Shown piece after piece: positions 50,149-60,605 of a DNA stretch of 64,000 nucleotides. Within the stretch, counting starts at the first letter, position 1; each line of letters starts with the position of its first letter. The notes under the pieces were generated by a model that worked only from the letters and a program-made list of their open reading frames with translations, was not told the DNA's origin and ran no database searches. The position numbers and the translations under genes are program-made. Source of the DNA: Hygrocybe punicea (Eukaryota > Basidiomycota > Agaricomycetes > Agaricales > Hygrophoraceae); assembly GCA_963556145.1 (NCBI GenBank), contig OY744469.1, positions 3,134,767 through 3,198,766 of the forward strand, given 5' to 3'.

Positions 50149-50942
50149 ATGTGGTCCAAACCATTCATGAGAACAAACCCGTCTGGCTTATCTGCCTTGA
50201 ATCATTTCAGTCGTCGGTCATTCAGAATCACTTCGCCATACTCTGACTTTCATTTCGACACTCATCATTTCGTCCAGCGTCTGGAACGTGAAGGTTTAAA
50301 CCGTGCTCAAGCGGAGGGAATTATGTCTGCCATGGCCGAAGTGATAGACGAGAGTATAAGGAACATGACCAGCAATATGGTCACTAGAGCGGATCAAGAG
50401 AAAGTGAAGATTCGTTTATTGGCATTGTCGAAGTTATCAAATAATTTGCATCCAGCATCACTATACTCAACAAGTTGACTTTGCTCAGATCAAATCCGAG
50501 CTTCAACTCATGGAGAAAAATGACCTTGCAATGATCAAAGCCGAAAATGATCGCCTCGTTACTGACATAGAAAAGTTGAAGCAAAGGTTACGCGAAGAAA
50601 TTACACGAACACAAGCTGGTGTCCGTTTGGACTTGAATTTGGAGAAAGGCAGGCTGCGGGAGGAAAGCAGCGGTCAGGAATTGAAAATCAAAGAAGTCGA
50701 CACCAGAATCGAACAGGAAATTGCTGGTTTGAGGACAGCAATCCAATCCTCCAAGGTATCAAAAGATCATCCATTTTTACCACGGCTTATTGTCAAAACA
50801 GGCTACAACCTTGCAATATCTTGTTGGATTTGGTGCAGAACTTTCTTTACCTTGCGCTGCATGCAGATTGACCCCCAATTTCTGGAATGCAGTAACGGGA
50901 TGTTCGGCTCTGCTTATGGCATATTTGAGGTTCCGTGTCTGA
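50149..50942 (+). CDS. FMP32: Mitochondrial inner-membrane protein FMP32 (CCDC90/MCUR1 family)
   Basis: The family (DUF1640) includes yeast Fmp32, implicated in cytochrome oxidase assembly, and animal MCUR1. The N-terminus MWSKPFMRTNPSGLSALNHF is basic and Ser-rich like a presequence. The head domain DTHHFVQRLEREGLNRAQAE and ESIRNMTSNMVTRADQEK is followed by a coiled coil (IKSELQLMEKNDLAMIKAEN and LREEITRTQAGVRLDLNLEK). A single C-terminal membrane segment (TGCSALLMAYLRFRV) ends the protein. Four exons, three GT-AG introns. This is the last recognisable gene before the AT-rich compartment. Confidence 0.93.
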
Positions 50943-51520
50943 GCGGTGAGTAAGTACACTCAGTCATTCAAGGCCGGTAAAACATGTCAGTTATTTTTCT
51001 CCCAAAGCCACTCGTTTGAAAAGTGTATGCTCTGTCAAGGTCGTCGTTGCGGTGACAATGTTGTAGACTTCAGGTTCCTTTGCATTGGATCTCCTTTATG
51101 GAAGCAGCCAGATGCCTTTGAATGGATGCTTCAGTCTCTGTCCCTTGTAATTGAAGACAAGTGCAAAGGGCAGACATTGATAGAGGAGATATAAAAAGAT
51201 AGATGGGCTTTAACTCTTTTGTATCAAATTGATGTTTGACCTTGAAAGATCCAGTGGTGCAGAGTTAGAGGTGAAATAGGATGAAGGCACTAAAGGTCAC
51301 ACAAGTGATGTGTTGTGTTGCTCAACCAACACCTATGCATTACAATGGGCAGCCCCAGGTAAGTTTATTTTTGTTAGGGGGAATTTGCAGCTGGAGGGAC
51401 AAGGAAAGGACAGGGTCCTTTATTTTTTAGTTAGTTTTACTGCCTTGCATGTAAAGTCCAACATAGGGTACACCTTAAGAGACTATAATTTGGACAAAAT
51501 AAAAATAAAAATAAAAACAG
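50943..51520. other. Transition zone downstream of FMP32
   Basis: This holds the FMP32 3' flank, then increasingly AT-rich sequence. Open stretches here have no recognisable family. The composition shift starts at about 51.2 kb. Confidence 0.5.
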
Positions 51521-52060
51521 AGAGATGGGCTGTCAAAGAATAGATTATGTCAACCAATAATAATTTACACCAATAAAAGACATTACCTGTGGTTCAAGAT
51601 ACAAAACAGAGCCAGAGAAAAGGAAAAGCATGAAAATCCGCAGAATTTTTGACTGTTTTGTCTATAAAAGAAAAGATTATGTGAGAATTTGACCCTGAAT
51701 GGTGCAGGGACATCATCTGATCTAGATTGCATTTTTTTGGAGTCTGAATATGGAAAACTCGGCTTACAGTAAACCAGCAAAAAATGATAATACATGAAAT
51801 TTGTACATACTTTGAAAATTGAAAGGGAGATGGGCTGTAAAATGATAGATTATGTTAACAAACAATACGATATACAAATTGAAGACATTATCAGTAGTCC
51901 AGGAAAGAAAATAGAGCCATATAGCAAAAAAAGCATGAAAATCTAATGAATTTTGAACTTTCATGTCTAAAAAAGGAAAGCTTACATCAGCATTGGACCC
52001 TGAATGGTGCAGGCACATCACCTCATCCAGAAAACATTTTTTCGGAGTCTGAATAAGATG
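51521..52060. repeat. Two diverged direct repeats of ~235 bp
   Basis: The copies are at about 51,521-51,753 and 51,824-52,060. Both run from GAGATGGGCTGT through a GACCCTGAATGGTGCAG core to GGAGTCTGAAT, with many substitutions and small indels. A third partial copy lies inverted at about 60,165-60,290. Confidence 0.75.
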
Positions 52061-53772
52061 AAAACACATGGACTTTATGCACCAAATGGGGAAGGTAATA
52101 GTTTAGCTTCTGTTATGTTTCCAACTCCGCTTCCAACCCCGATGCCCATTCCGATACCCACCATGACGATTCTGCACTGCACACCTTCCTTTTTCATTTC
52201 TTTTTGTCCTTTGTCTTCCTTTCAACGTCATTGTTTCTTCATTTGGACATCCTTGTATTTTCTTATTCTTGTTCTCTTTTTGTCCCTTCTTCTAGAACAA
52301 TCCAGACCAACCATGGACATATCCCACGTGACCTTGTTGTACCCGAATAGTCTCCTTGCCGATGGACGTCACCGACATTGTCTTTTCCCTTTGATATCTT
52401 GTTTATGTTATCCCACGACAAACCGATCACAATGGCTGTACTCCCGACACAGCTCATTACTGTAATTGTTATTGGCAGCATTGCCATCACCTTCCTGATC
52501 GGTTTCTACCTTGTTATGATCTATCTTTGGCATCGGCACCGAAACCCTTCCGCCATTGATACTTCTGACTTCCACCTCGACAATATATCGACACGTAATT
52601 GACAATTGCCATTCCCAGATATTTGGTTTCCATATTCGTACCCTGTGCCCACCATTATCCTCCCTGACGATCCGACGACATTCCTCACCTGCATGCGAAC
52701 TCTGAACAATCCCCGATCACGAGACATTTCACTGTTCTCTCTAATCCGACCATCGCCGGAGCATACTCTTTTGGACTTTGACCACAGACCATACGACTTC
52801 CCAAACAGTGAACCAACCCCTATCGTATATTGTTCGCATGACACCGCTTCAATGCAGTACCCGATGACTTGTTCCCACGGCTTGTCACTCATGCCATGAC
52901 TCGAAACCTGGACTCACGTTCATTTATCCTTTTCCATCTATAATCTTGATACCTCCCACACTTGTTTACAATGATACCCTTTCTTGGACATCAGGTGGAC
53001 CGCATTGTTCCACACACGCAGGACAAGACACCGCCCCTCGATACGTCATTGACACAGACATCGTCATCCGGTACAGCTTATGCTGTTCACATGTCTGACC
53101 TCGACTAGCCCACTGTCCTAGTTGGTTTTTTCCTCTATACATTCCTTCATTTTCTTTCATACCAACCTTGTCGCTATATCCACGCTACCTCAAGACACTC
53201 TCATCACCAACCCCACACTGGACGATACCCATCTTCAACCCGACTGTGCAATGCGCTTGCCAAACTGCGCACTTGCCCGTTACAGCAAGTATAGACCCCG
53301 AATTGGCAATTCTGCATGTCACATGATCCGATGACAAATCATCCGAGTCATCCGGACCTCTTCTATCCCCAACGACACCCGGGCCTCCAGTTGGATCGCG
53401 AGAACATCGACATGAGGACGCCTCATGTACGCCTCATGGTGAACACATGGTAGAGTTGGACATGTTGTGGCTTCATGGTTGTATTTCTATTTACCTCCCC
53501 TTAAGACCAGTCACTATATATACTGTTCTTGTTGTTGGTTCGGACTTTTTCTTCTTTTCCTTTCCTTACATTTAGTCTGGTTCTTGGGGCAGACTCATCT
53601 TGTTTTGGGTAACCCCCACGGCTCGCAATGACATAGACCTTGACCCCCCCTTCTTAGCAGTGTTGTCTTAGCTGTAAGCAACAATGAAAACTGCTCTCCT
53701 CTCCTCTGGAATCCGATCCCTAGTTAAGTTGATTGTTGCTGGAGCCCACTGCAGAAGCGATCCGTAACAGCT
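52061..53772. other. C-rich island without a supported gene
   Basis: Higher in C and CpG than its surroundings. Several short + strand open stretches occur, one (ATG at 52,432) encoding a plausible membrane helix (LITVIVIGSIAITFLIGFYL). None shows a family signature or a multi-exon pattern. The 53,480-53,640 part (TATATATAC followed by CT-rich sequence) resembles promoter or LTR DNA, but I could not define ends. It may be a decayed gene or retroelement. Confidence 0.3.
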
Positions 53773-54689
53773 TCAAGTAAAAGCACAATAAGGTTTAAAA
53801 CTCAGGTTCAAATGGTGATCTGACTAATGATTACATAATAAATTTGACCAAAACCAAACTTAAATATTATGTTTGTTTATTTGTATTTGTTTGTTATGTA
53901 GCTAAGTTGCAACATCACTCATAAATATTTGCAGGAGAGCACTTTATTTGTCTTTATGTACATATATTTGTACATGTTTACAATAACTCAAATCACTATA
54001 CAGACTCAAATATATGATGACATATATATTAGTGTGTTATACATACAACAAACACTTTGATGATCGGTATCAAATTTAGGATATATTATGCCAAATTACC
54101 TTATATATTTAGACTGGTTACATGTGACTGTCACTATTGTGATCAGCATAATGATATGAGAAATTATCTCATATGGTTAGACTAGTCATGCATGACTGTC
54201 ACACCTTACCCAAAATAGTTATATTAGTCAGCAATTCAATTTTCAGCTGATTCTGATGAGAATTAAAGCTAGTATGAATATAATTGGAAGATAATTTGTG
54301 TTTTCTGAGATCCCATACTCTTTTTTTCTATATTTGGAAAATTTGAAGGAAAATTATACAAAAACAAATGCTGAATAAATAATATTACAGTAATCTGCTG
54401 AAGTCCAAAATACAGAAAAAAAAAACAGTATTGGTCCTTGTAGCTCTTGAGAAATAGAACAACTTTCTCTTTAAAACCATGTCAATCCAAGCATTTCTTG
54501 TTAAAGATATTCATTGTACAAGTTGCAATGAGATCAAAAATTCACCTATAACTCTTTATATAACATATATTAGCACTTAAGACATAGACAAACTGTCCCT
54601 CTCAGACTATGTAATTTGGTGCAGTATTTCACAAGTTGTCATTTCACTAGGACCTCCTTCTTTAAAAGATTTGTTTTTCAAAAGGATTA

Positions 54690-55131
54690 TTCTATTTGGC
54701 TCCCCGGGGTGCACCAAACTTCCCACGCACCCCTTGCCTTATAAGGTGATAGCTATGTAAAATAATTTTGACTAATCAATTTTAACTCAAGTTCTACTGG
54801 TGATAAAATGACTGAAAATTTATCTCTATGTGGTGTGAAGACTAAGACATGCAAAAACTAATTCTTACCAAATTCTGTTTAGTTAGTGTTTAGATATAGG
54901 TATCAATTCCAGATAAGTTCTTTATTTCTAGGTAACTATTCAATCAAAGCAACGCATTATTTGTCTGTAAATATCTAGATGTGTAAGCCTGCCAATGTCA
55001 AATTTTCTATAATTTTATCATGAACAGGACTTTAATTAAAACTGCTTCATTGGATGTATGTCACTTAGCTACCACTATATAAGGTAAGGGGTGCATGGGA
55101 AGATGGGTGCACCCTGGGGTGCCAAATAGAA
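54690..55131. mobile_element. MITE-like element, ~430 bp family, copy A
   Basis: Terminal inverted repeats begin TTCTATTTGGCTCCCCGGGG and end in the complementary GGTGCCAAATAGAA. The TIR region extends inward about 120 bp (TAGCTA, TTTTAACTCAAGTTCTACTG) with divergence. No ORF. Confidence 0.8.
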
Positions 55132-55531
55132 CTACTCTTTTCAAAATGTCATTATATATGAAAATAGCAATAATTATGAACCCTTACTGAGCCTGGTCTG
55201 ATAAAGAATGAGTCTTTTAATAAACTAAAAGAACTTGTAATATCAATATGTTTGATACAACAGCCTCTCTTTTTCTAAGGCAAACATCTTTTTACAGTCA
55301 TTTGTAGTGAGCTTGATACCTGTGGGAAATCTTTTGATCAATTAAAATAAGAATTATTCTATTTGACAAACTATATTTGGATGCTTATGTAAGCTTGTGC
55401 CTCAATATCTGATTTTCCAGGATCAGAAGTAGAATCATGTCTCTTGCCCAAAAAGATTTTCTTTATAGGCAATCAACTTTATTATAGTCGTTTGTAGTGA
55501 GCTTGACACTTGTGGGAAATTTTTTGATCAA

Positions 55532-56249
55532 TTAAAATAATATGGACTTGGTGAAAATTTCTGTGCTTTACCTTGTATCTTATGAAGTACTGCATGGATT
55601 AACATGGTTACAAAGGGAAAGTTGTACTATTTCTTAAAGGCTATCTACTGCTATCATTACATTTGGACCATATTTTGTATTTGGTGACTTGTGGATGAAA
55701 CAAAAAGTAAACCAGTACTTTTTGACACCAAAAATGATATTGTCAAATTATGGCATCAAATGAACTCCTATGAAAAAAATTATAGGGAGAAATTTATTCA
55801 TTTTTTTAAGGGCTAAAAGTACATATACCATGTTTTTCTTTATTTTTGTCCTTTGAGCTCATAATCATGATTCTTGTGAAATTTCAACCCTAATGTAGAC
55901 AAACATAGTACAGATGAAATATTGCCTCAAAGGACAAAAATAAAGAAAAACACGGTATATGTACTTTTAGCCCTTGAAAAAATGAAAAAATTTCTCTCTA
56001 CAATTTTTTTCATAGGAGTTCATTTGATGCCATAATTTGACAATATCATTTTAGATGTCAAAAAATACTGGTTTACCTTTTGTTTCATCCACAAGTCACC
56101 AAATACAAATATGGTCCAAATGTAATGATAGCAGTAGATAGCCCTTAAGAAATAGTACAACTTTCTCTTTGTAACCATGTTAATTCATGCAGTACTTCAT
56201 GAGATACAAGGTAGAGCACAGAAAATTTCACCAAGTCTATATTATTTTA
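55532..56249. repeat. 718 bp near-perfect palindrome (foldback)
   Basis: The left arm (from ATTAAAATAATATGGACTTG) and right arm (ending CAAGTCTATATTATTTTAAT) are highly similar over about 300 nt each. They enclose a ~75 nt spacer around 55,855-55,925. Internal pairs include GGCTATCTACTGCTATCATT / AATGATAGCAGTAGATAGCC. A diverged single-arm relative is at about 54,430-54,660. Confidence 0.85.
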
Positions 56250-56483
56250 ATGGGTAGTTCTATTTGGCACCCTGGGGTGCACCCAACTTCTCATGCACCC
56301 CTTACCTTATATAGTGGTAGCTAAGTGAAATACATCCAATGGATCAGTTTCAATTAAAGTTCTGTTGGTGATAAAATCATAGAAAATTTCTGATGAGTAA
56401 GCATACACTTCTAGGTGTTCATAGAAAAATAATGTTTTGCTTTGATTGAACAGTTGCTTAGAAATAAGTAACACATGTGGGAT

Positions 56484-57394
56484 TACAGCGTATTTCATAA
56501 AGGCCGCAACCAAAAAAAAAAAAAGTTGACTAAGCTCGGTCACTGCCAGGTAGCGGCTGTACAGAAACTACATTTCTTCAGTGAGAATAATGCTATCTAA
56601 TCCCAATAGTAGTCCCAGCCTTAAATAAGTATATGTAGACCCTTTGAGAGTATTTCTTACAGGAAAAAATACCCATTGGCATTGTCAGGTAATTTCTTGA
56701 AGAGAAGCTTTCCATTTTAGGTAGTGTGGCTCATTGATATGTGCATTTAGATACTATCATGGTATCACCATCTAAAATCTTGTTGTATTTCATTTTATCT
56801 GAGTGAAAGGTTAATTTTACTACTACTGGATTTTTTAAAGAAGTTTTGGAATACTCCCTGGTTCATTGTAATATTTTATGAAATTGGACCTTAGGTTTTC
56901 CTTTTTTGGAGTAAACTAGCATAGGTGGCTCAAACCTCACCAGAATTATACAACACAATTTTTCCTGAACAAAGTGTCCTCAGCAGGTCTACATATATTT
57001 ATTTAAGGCTGGAACTACTATTGGGATTAGATAGCATTGTTCTCACTGAAGAAATGTAGTTTCTGTACAGCCGCTACCCGGCAGTGACCGATGTAGAGAT
57101 CCATATCTCTGTGAGCACGTATTCTTCTATTTTCCTTCATCCCCCTTCCCTCTGCATTCCCCTCTCTTGATTATATTCCATTTCCTTCATACACTCCCTT
57201 TATAGATACTATACAGTACCTATATAGTGTTTTGTGTACATACATACAAACAAGTTGAGTTTTGGGTTTTCACCCCAACGACAAGAACTTGTCCACCCCG
57301 AATTCGTGTCTACAAAGGCCGCGTTCACCACACCAAGCTTAGTCAACTTTTTTTTTTGTTTTGGTTGTGGTCTACCTTTATGAAATATGCTGTA
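56484..57394. mobile_element. TA-flanked MITE, ~680 bp family, copy 1 (interrupted)
   Basis: The ends are TACAGCGTATTTCATAAAGG and CCTTTATGAAATATGCTGTA, with TA at both borders as expected for Tc1/mariner-type insertions. TIRs run about 160 bp (AAGTTGACTAAGCTCGGTCA, CTACATTTCTTCAGTGAGAA, CCCAATAGTAGTCCCAGCCT). No ORF inside. It is interrupted near 57,092 by a candidate solo LTR. Confidence 0.82.
57092..57314. mobile_element. Candidate solo LTR inserted in the 680 bp MITE
   Basis: Sequence absent from the second MITE copy starts TGTAGAGATCC and ends GTGTCTACA, the TG...CA termini expected of an LTR. A promoter-like run (CTTTATAGATACTATACAG) lies inside. No target-site duplication is visible, and about 22 extra bases follow it, so the end points are uncertain. 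Confidence 0.5.
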
Positions 57395-57599
57395 ATGTCT
57401 ATATCTAAACACCAACTACACAGAATTTGACAAGAATTAGTTTTTGCATATCTTAGTCTTCACACTCCACAGACATAATTTTTCAGTTATTTTATCACTA
57501 GTAGAACTTGAGTCAAAATTGATCACTCAAAATTACCTTACTTAGCTATCAGGGTGCGTGAGAAGTTGGGCTCACCCTGGGGAGCCAAATAGAATAATT

Positions 57600-58137
57600 C
57601 ATTACAGTCGTTTTATTGAGGTGTGGAAACTTCAAAAATTGAAGGTGGCTGTGCATTTCCAAATATGTAGTCTGCTGAGATTCCATGTACAATTTTGTAG
57701 CACTGACTAAGTACTCTAAACGCTCAGCTTGTTCCCACTACACCACCACAATATGTCTATCAACAGGATCTGTAAGGTACTTGGTATCAGGAAGTTGTTA
57801 GTATACCCAGATCACCAGAAATATGGCATCACTTCCAAGTTCCAACCCCTGTAAGGTACAGTTTGGGTATAAACTCATCACATCTGATATCATTTTCATT
57901 ATCTCCCTTTTTGAAAACTCTTTCTTGATGAAATCCAGGACCATTTGTATGATTACTGAAAGATTGCGATCTCTATATCCATACTTACTTACTCATTGCA
58001 CTGGACCAACAAGCAAGTGTCCTGCTTAGTCAGTGCTACAAAATTGTACACAGAATCTCAGCAGACTACATATTTGGAAATGCACAGCCACCTTCAAATT
58101 TTGGAGTTTCCACACCTCAATGAAAACGGCTATAATG
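57600..58137. mobile_element. 540 bp inverted-repeat element
   Basis: TIRs of about 115 bp: CATTACAGTCGTTTTATTGA on the left, mirrored by TCAATGAAAACGGCTATAATG on the right. GAGGTGTGGAAACTTC and GTAGTCTGCTGAGATTC are among the inner matches. Its flanks are also mirrored because MITE copies B and C abut it in opposite sense. Confidence 0.8.
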
Positions 58138-58142
58138 AATTA

Positions 58143-58570
58143 TTCTATTTGGCTCCCCAGGGTCAACTTCCCACGCACCCCTTGCCTTATATAGTGATAG
58201 CTAAGTAAGATAATTTCAATGAATCAGTTTTCACTCAACTTCTGTTGGTTGTAAAATTCTAGAGAAATTGCATTTAGTAGGCTTACATGTCTAGATCCTT
58301 ATAGAAAAATAGTATTTTGGCTAGTTGCTTAGGAATAATTAACTCATCCAGAATTTGTGCTCATATTTAAGCATTAACTGAACATATTTTGACAAGAATT
58401 AACTATTGGACATCTTAGCCTTCATACCAAAGAGCCATGATTTTTTAGTTATTTTATCACTAGCAGTACTTGAGTTAAAATTGATTCATTCAAAATATTT
58501 CACTTAGCTACCATTATATAAGGCAAGGGATGCATAGGAAGTTAGGTGCACCCTGAGGTGCCAAATAGAA
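58143..58570. mobile_element. MITE-like element, ~430 bp family, copy C
   Basis: The left end is TTCTATTTGGCTCCCCAGGG and the right end is CCTGAGGTGCCAAATAGAA. The 428 bp interior shows the same landmarks as copy A (TTTTATCACTAGCAGTACTT, TAGCTACCATTATATAAGG). Confidence 0.8.
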
Positions 58571-59476
58571 TTACCCTATTTTAATTGATCAAAAAATTTC
58601 CAAAAGTGTTAAGCTCACTACAAACAACTATAGGTCTATTTTTTGAAACAGTTGTTTTGATAATTTTTATGAGTTCTTTTACTTTATTAAAAGACCTGTT
58701 CTTTATCAGACCTGGTTCAGTGGGGGTTTGTAATTAATTAATTAATTGATTGATTAATAAAGTTGATCGCATGTAGGGAACTTTTTCTTAGGCACTCTGA
58801 TTCTACTTGTTGTGCTGGAAAATAACTTGTGGTCCTAGCCATGTTTGGACAAGCTTTCATAAACATCCAAATATGAGCTACCTCAGAACAGACAAATTAG
58901 CTTTCAAAATATTTAAAATATTTATACTACTACCTTTAATTCTTATCAGAATCACCTGAAAAATTGAATTGCTCACTAATACAACCATTTCAGGTGAGGT
59001 GTGATATTCACATATGACTAATCTAACTATTAAGGTAATTTCATATAATGTATGCTAAATTTTATGCTGATCATCATGGTATTTATTGAATGTAAAAAAT
59101 CTAGATATATAAAACAATAATACATATTTTATCATATGTTTTATATTATATAGTCTTATTTGAACTATATTGAACATATACAAATAGATATAAACAAACA
59201 CGAATAGAGTGCTTGTCTTCTGAAGTTATCATTAGACATTTGTGAGTAATGTTGCAACTTGGTTATATAACAAATAAATACAAATGAACAAATTTAATAT
59301 GATAGATTACTTTATAATTCAATTTTGGTTTTGGTCAATTATCTTATGTAATCATTATTATGTCATCATTAGTTAGCTTACCATTTGAACCCAGACTTTA
59401 AACCTTAGTACACTTTTACTTGACTATCTTCTCCATTTGGTATGTAAAGTCTATTTTTTCTTCTTTTTGGCTTATT

Positions 59477-60157
59477 TACAGCGTATTTCATAAAGGTAGG
59501 CCGCAACCAAAAAAAAAAAAAAGTTGACTAAGCTCGGTCACTGCCGGGTAGCGGCTGTGGCTGAGCTACAGAAACTACATTTCTTCAGTGAGAACAATGC
59601 TATCTAATCCCAATAGTAGTCCCAGCCTTAAATAAATATATGTAGACCTGCTGAGGACACTTTGTTCAGGAAAAATTGTGTTGTATAATTCTGGTGAGGT
59701 TTGAGCCACCTATGCCAGTTTACTCCAAAAAAGGAAAACCTAAGGTCCAATTTCATACATTATTTACAATGACCCAGGGAGTATTCCAAAACTTCTTTAA
59801 AACATCCAGTAGTAGTAAAATCAACCTTTCACTCAGATAAAATGAAATACAACAAGATTTTAGATGGTGATAGTATCTAAATGCACATATCAATGAGCCA
59901 CACTACCTAAAATGGAAAGCTTCTCTTCAAGAAATTACCTGACAATGCCAATGGGTATTTTTTCCTGTAAGAAATACTCTCAAAGGGTCTACATATACTT
60001 ATTTAAGGCTGGGACTACTATTGGGATTAGATAGCATTGTTCTCACTGAAGAAATGTAGTTTCTGTAGCTCAGCCACAGCCGCTACCCGGCAGTGACCGA
60101 GCTTAGTCAACTTTTTTTTTTTTTTGGTTGCGGCCTACCTTTATGAAATACGCTGTA
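59477..60157. mobile_element. TA-flanked MITE, ~680 bp family, copy 2 (complete)
   Basis: The ends TACAGCGTATTTCATAAAGG and CCTTTATGAAATACGCTGTA form near-perfect TIRs of about 180 bp, including a poly-A/poly-T run after GGCCGCAACC. The unique interior (AAATGCACATATCAATGAGC) is inverted relative to copy 1. No coding capacity, so it would need a transposase in trans. Confidence 0.88.
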
Positions 60158-60164
60158 AGGTCAG

Positions 60165-60290
60165 TTTTTCATATTTTGACTCCAAAAGAATATTTTTTGG
60201 AGCAAGTGATTTCTTTGCACCATTCAGGGTCCAATGCTGATATAAGGTTTTCTTTTACAGACATAAAAGTTAAAAATTCTTTGGATTTTT
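60165..60290. repeat. Inverted third copy of the 51.5/51.8 kb repeat
   Basis: In reverse complement this reads ATCAGCATTGGACCCTGAAT and TTTTTGGAGTC as in the two direct repeats about 8 kb to the left. It places the 53.7-60.2 kb cluster between related repeat copies. Confidence 0.65.
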
Positions 60291-60314
60291 GAGCACTTTA
60301 CTCTTCTTCACACA

Positions 60315-60605
60315 TTCTCCTGGAGTCTACCAGGAAGACTGGATATGTACCAGGAATTTACCAGGACTAGCCAAGAATGACTTCTAGCCAAATTCTGAGT
60401 CCACCACTCAAATTTACATGAAATCCTAGTAAAATCCACCAGGAATACCAGGATTCCTGATTGACTGAGATTTTACCATGAATATTCCTTGTGAATTTAC
60501 CAGGACTACCAGGAAAGAAGCAGAAACCACCTATAATATGGGTTGCCAGGAATTTACCAGGAGTCCTGATGAATTCCACCAGGAATCCACCAGGAATTTT
60601 GAAAT
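60315..60605. repeat. Degenerate minisatellite, ACCAGGAAT-type unit
   Basis: A cluster of about a dozen irregular units such as CCACCAGGAATTTACCAGGA, TACCAGGACTACCAGGAA and CCAGGAATCCACCAGGAAT, with drift between. No ORF of interest. Confidence 0.75.

Larger units (their letters stand above)
56258..57594. mobile_element. MITE-like ~430 bp family, copy B, split by a second element
   Basis: The left end is TTCTATTTGGCACCCTGGGG at 56,258 and the right end is GGGGAGCCAAATAGAA at 57,594. Removing the 911 bp insert at 56,484-57,394 leaves 426 bp, matching copies A (442 bp) and C (428 bp). Confidence 0.8.
53773..59423. mobile_element. 5.65 kb element with long degenerate terminal inverted repeats
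   Basis: The ends are TCAAGTAAAAG at 53,773 and CTTTTACTTGA at 59,423. The left arm (GGTTTAAAACTCAGGTTCAA, then ATGGTGAT, CAAAACCAAAC, AGTTGCAACAT, TGATCAGCATAAT) reads in reverse complement along 58,900-59,423. A further arm segment, 55,190-55,550, pairs with 58,575-58,870 (TTTTGATCAATTAAAATA). No transposase frame was seen. Other elements are nested in it. The arms differ by many point changes, so the structure is old. Confidence 0.7.

Noticed and set aside
52378..52602. Small single-pass membrane protein gene
   Set aside because: One hydrophobic helix is visible, but there is no signal of conservation and no clear gene structure. It is kept only as a remark in the C-rich island.
53773..60157. 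CRISPR-like or centromeric array
   Set aside because: Repeats are inverted and of mixed families with no regular spacer pattern; they fit transposable elements.
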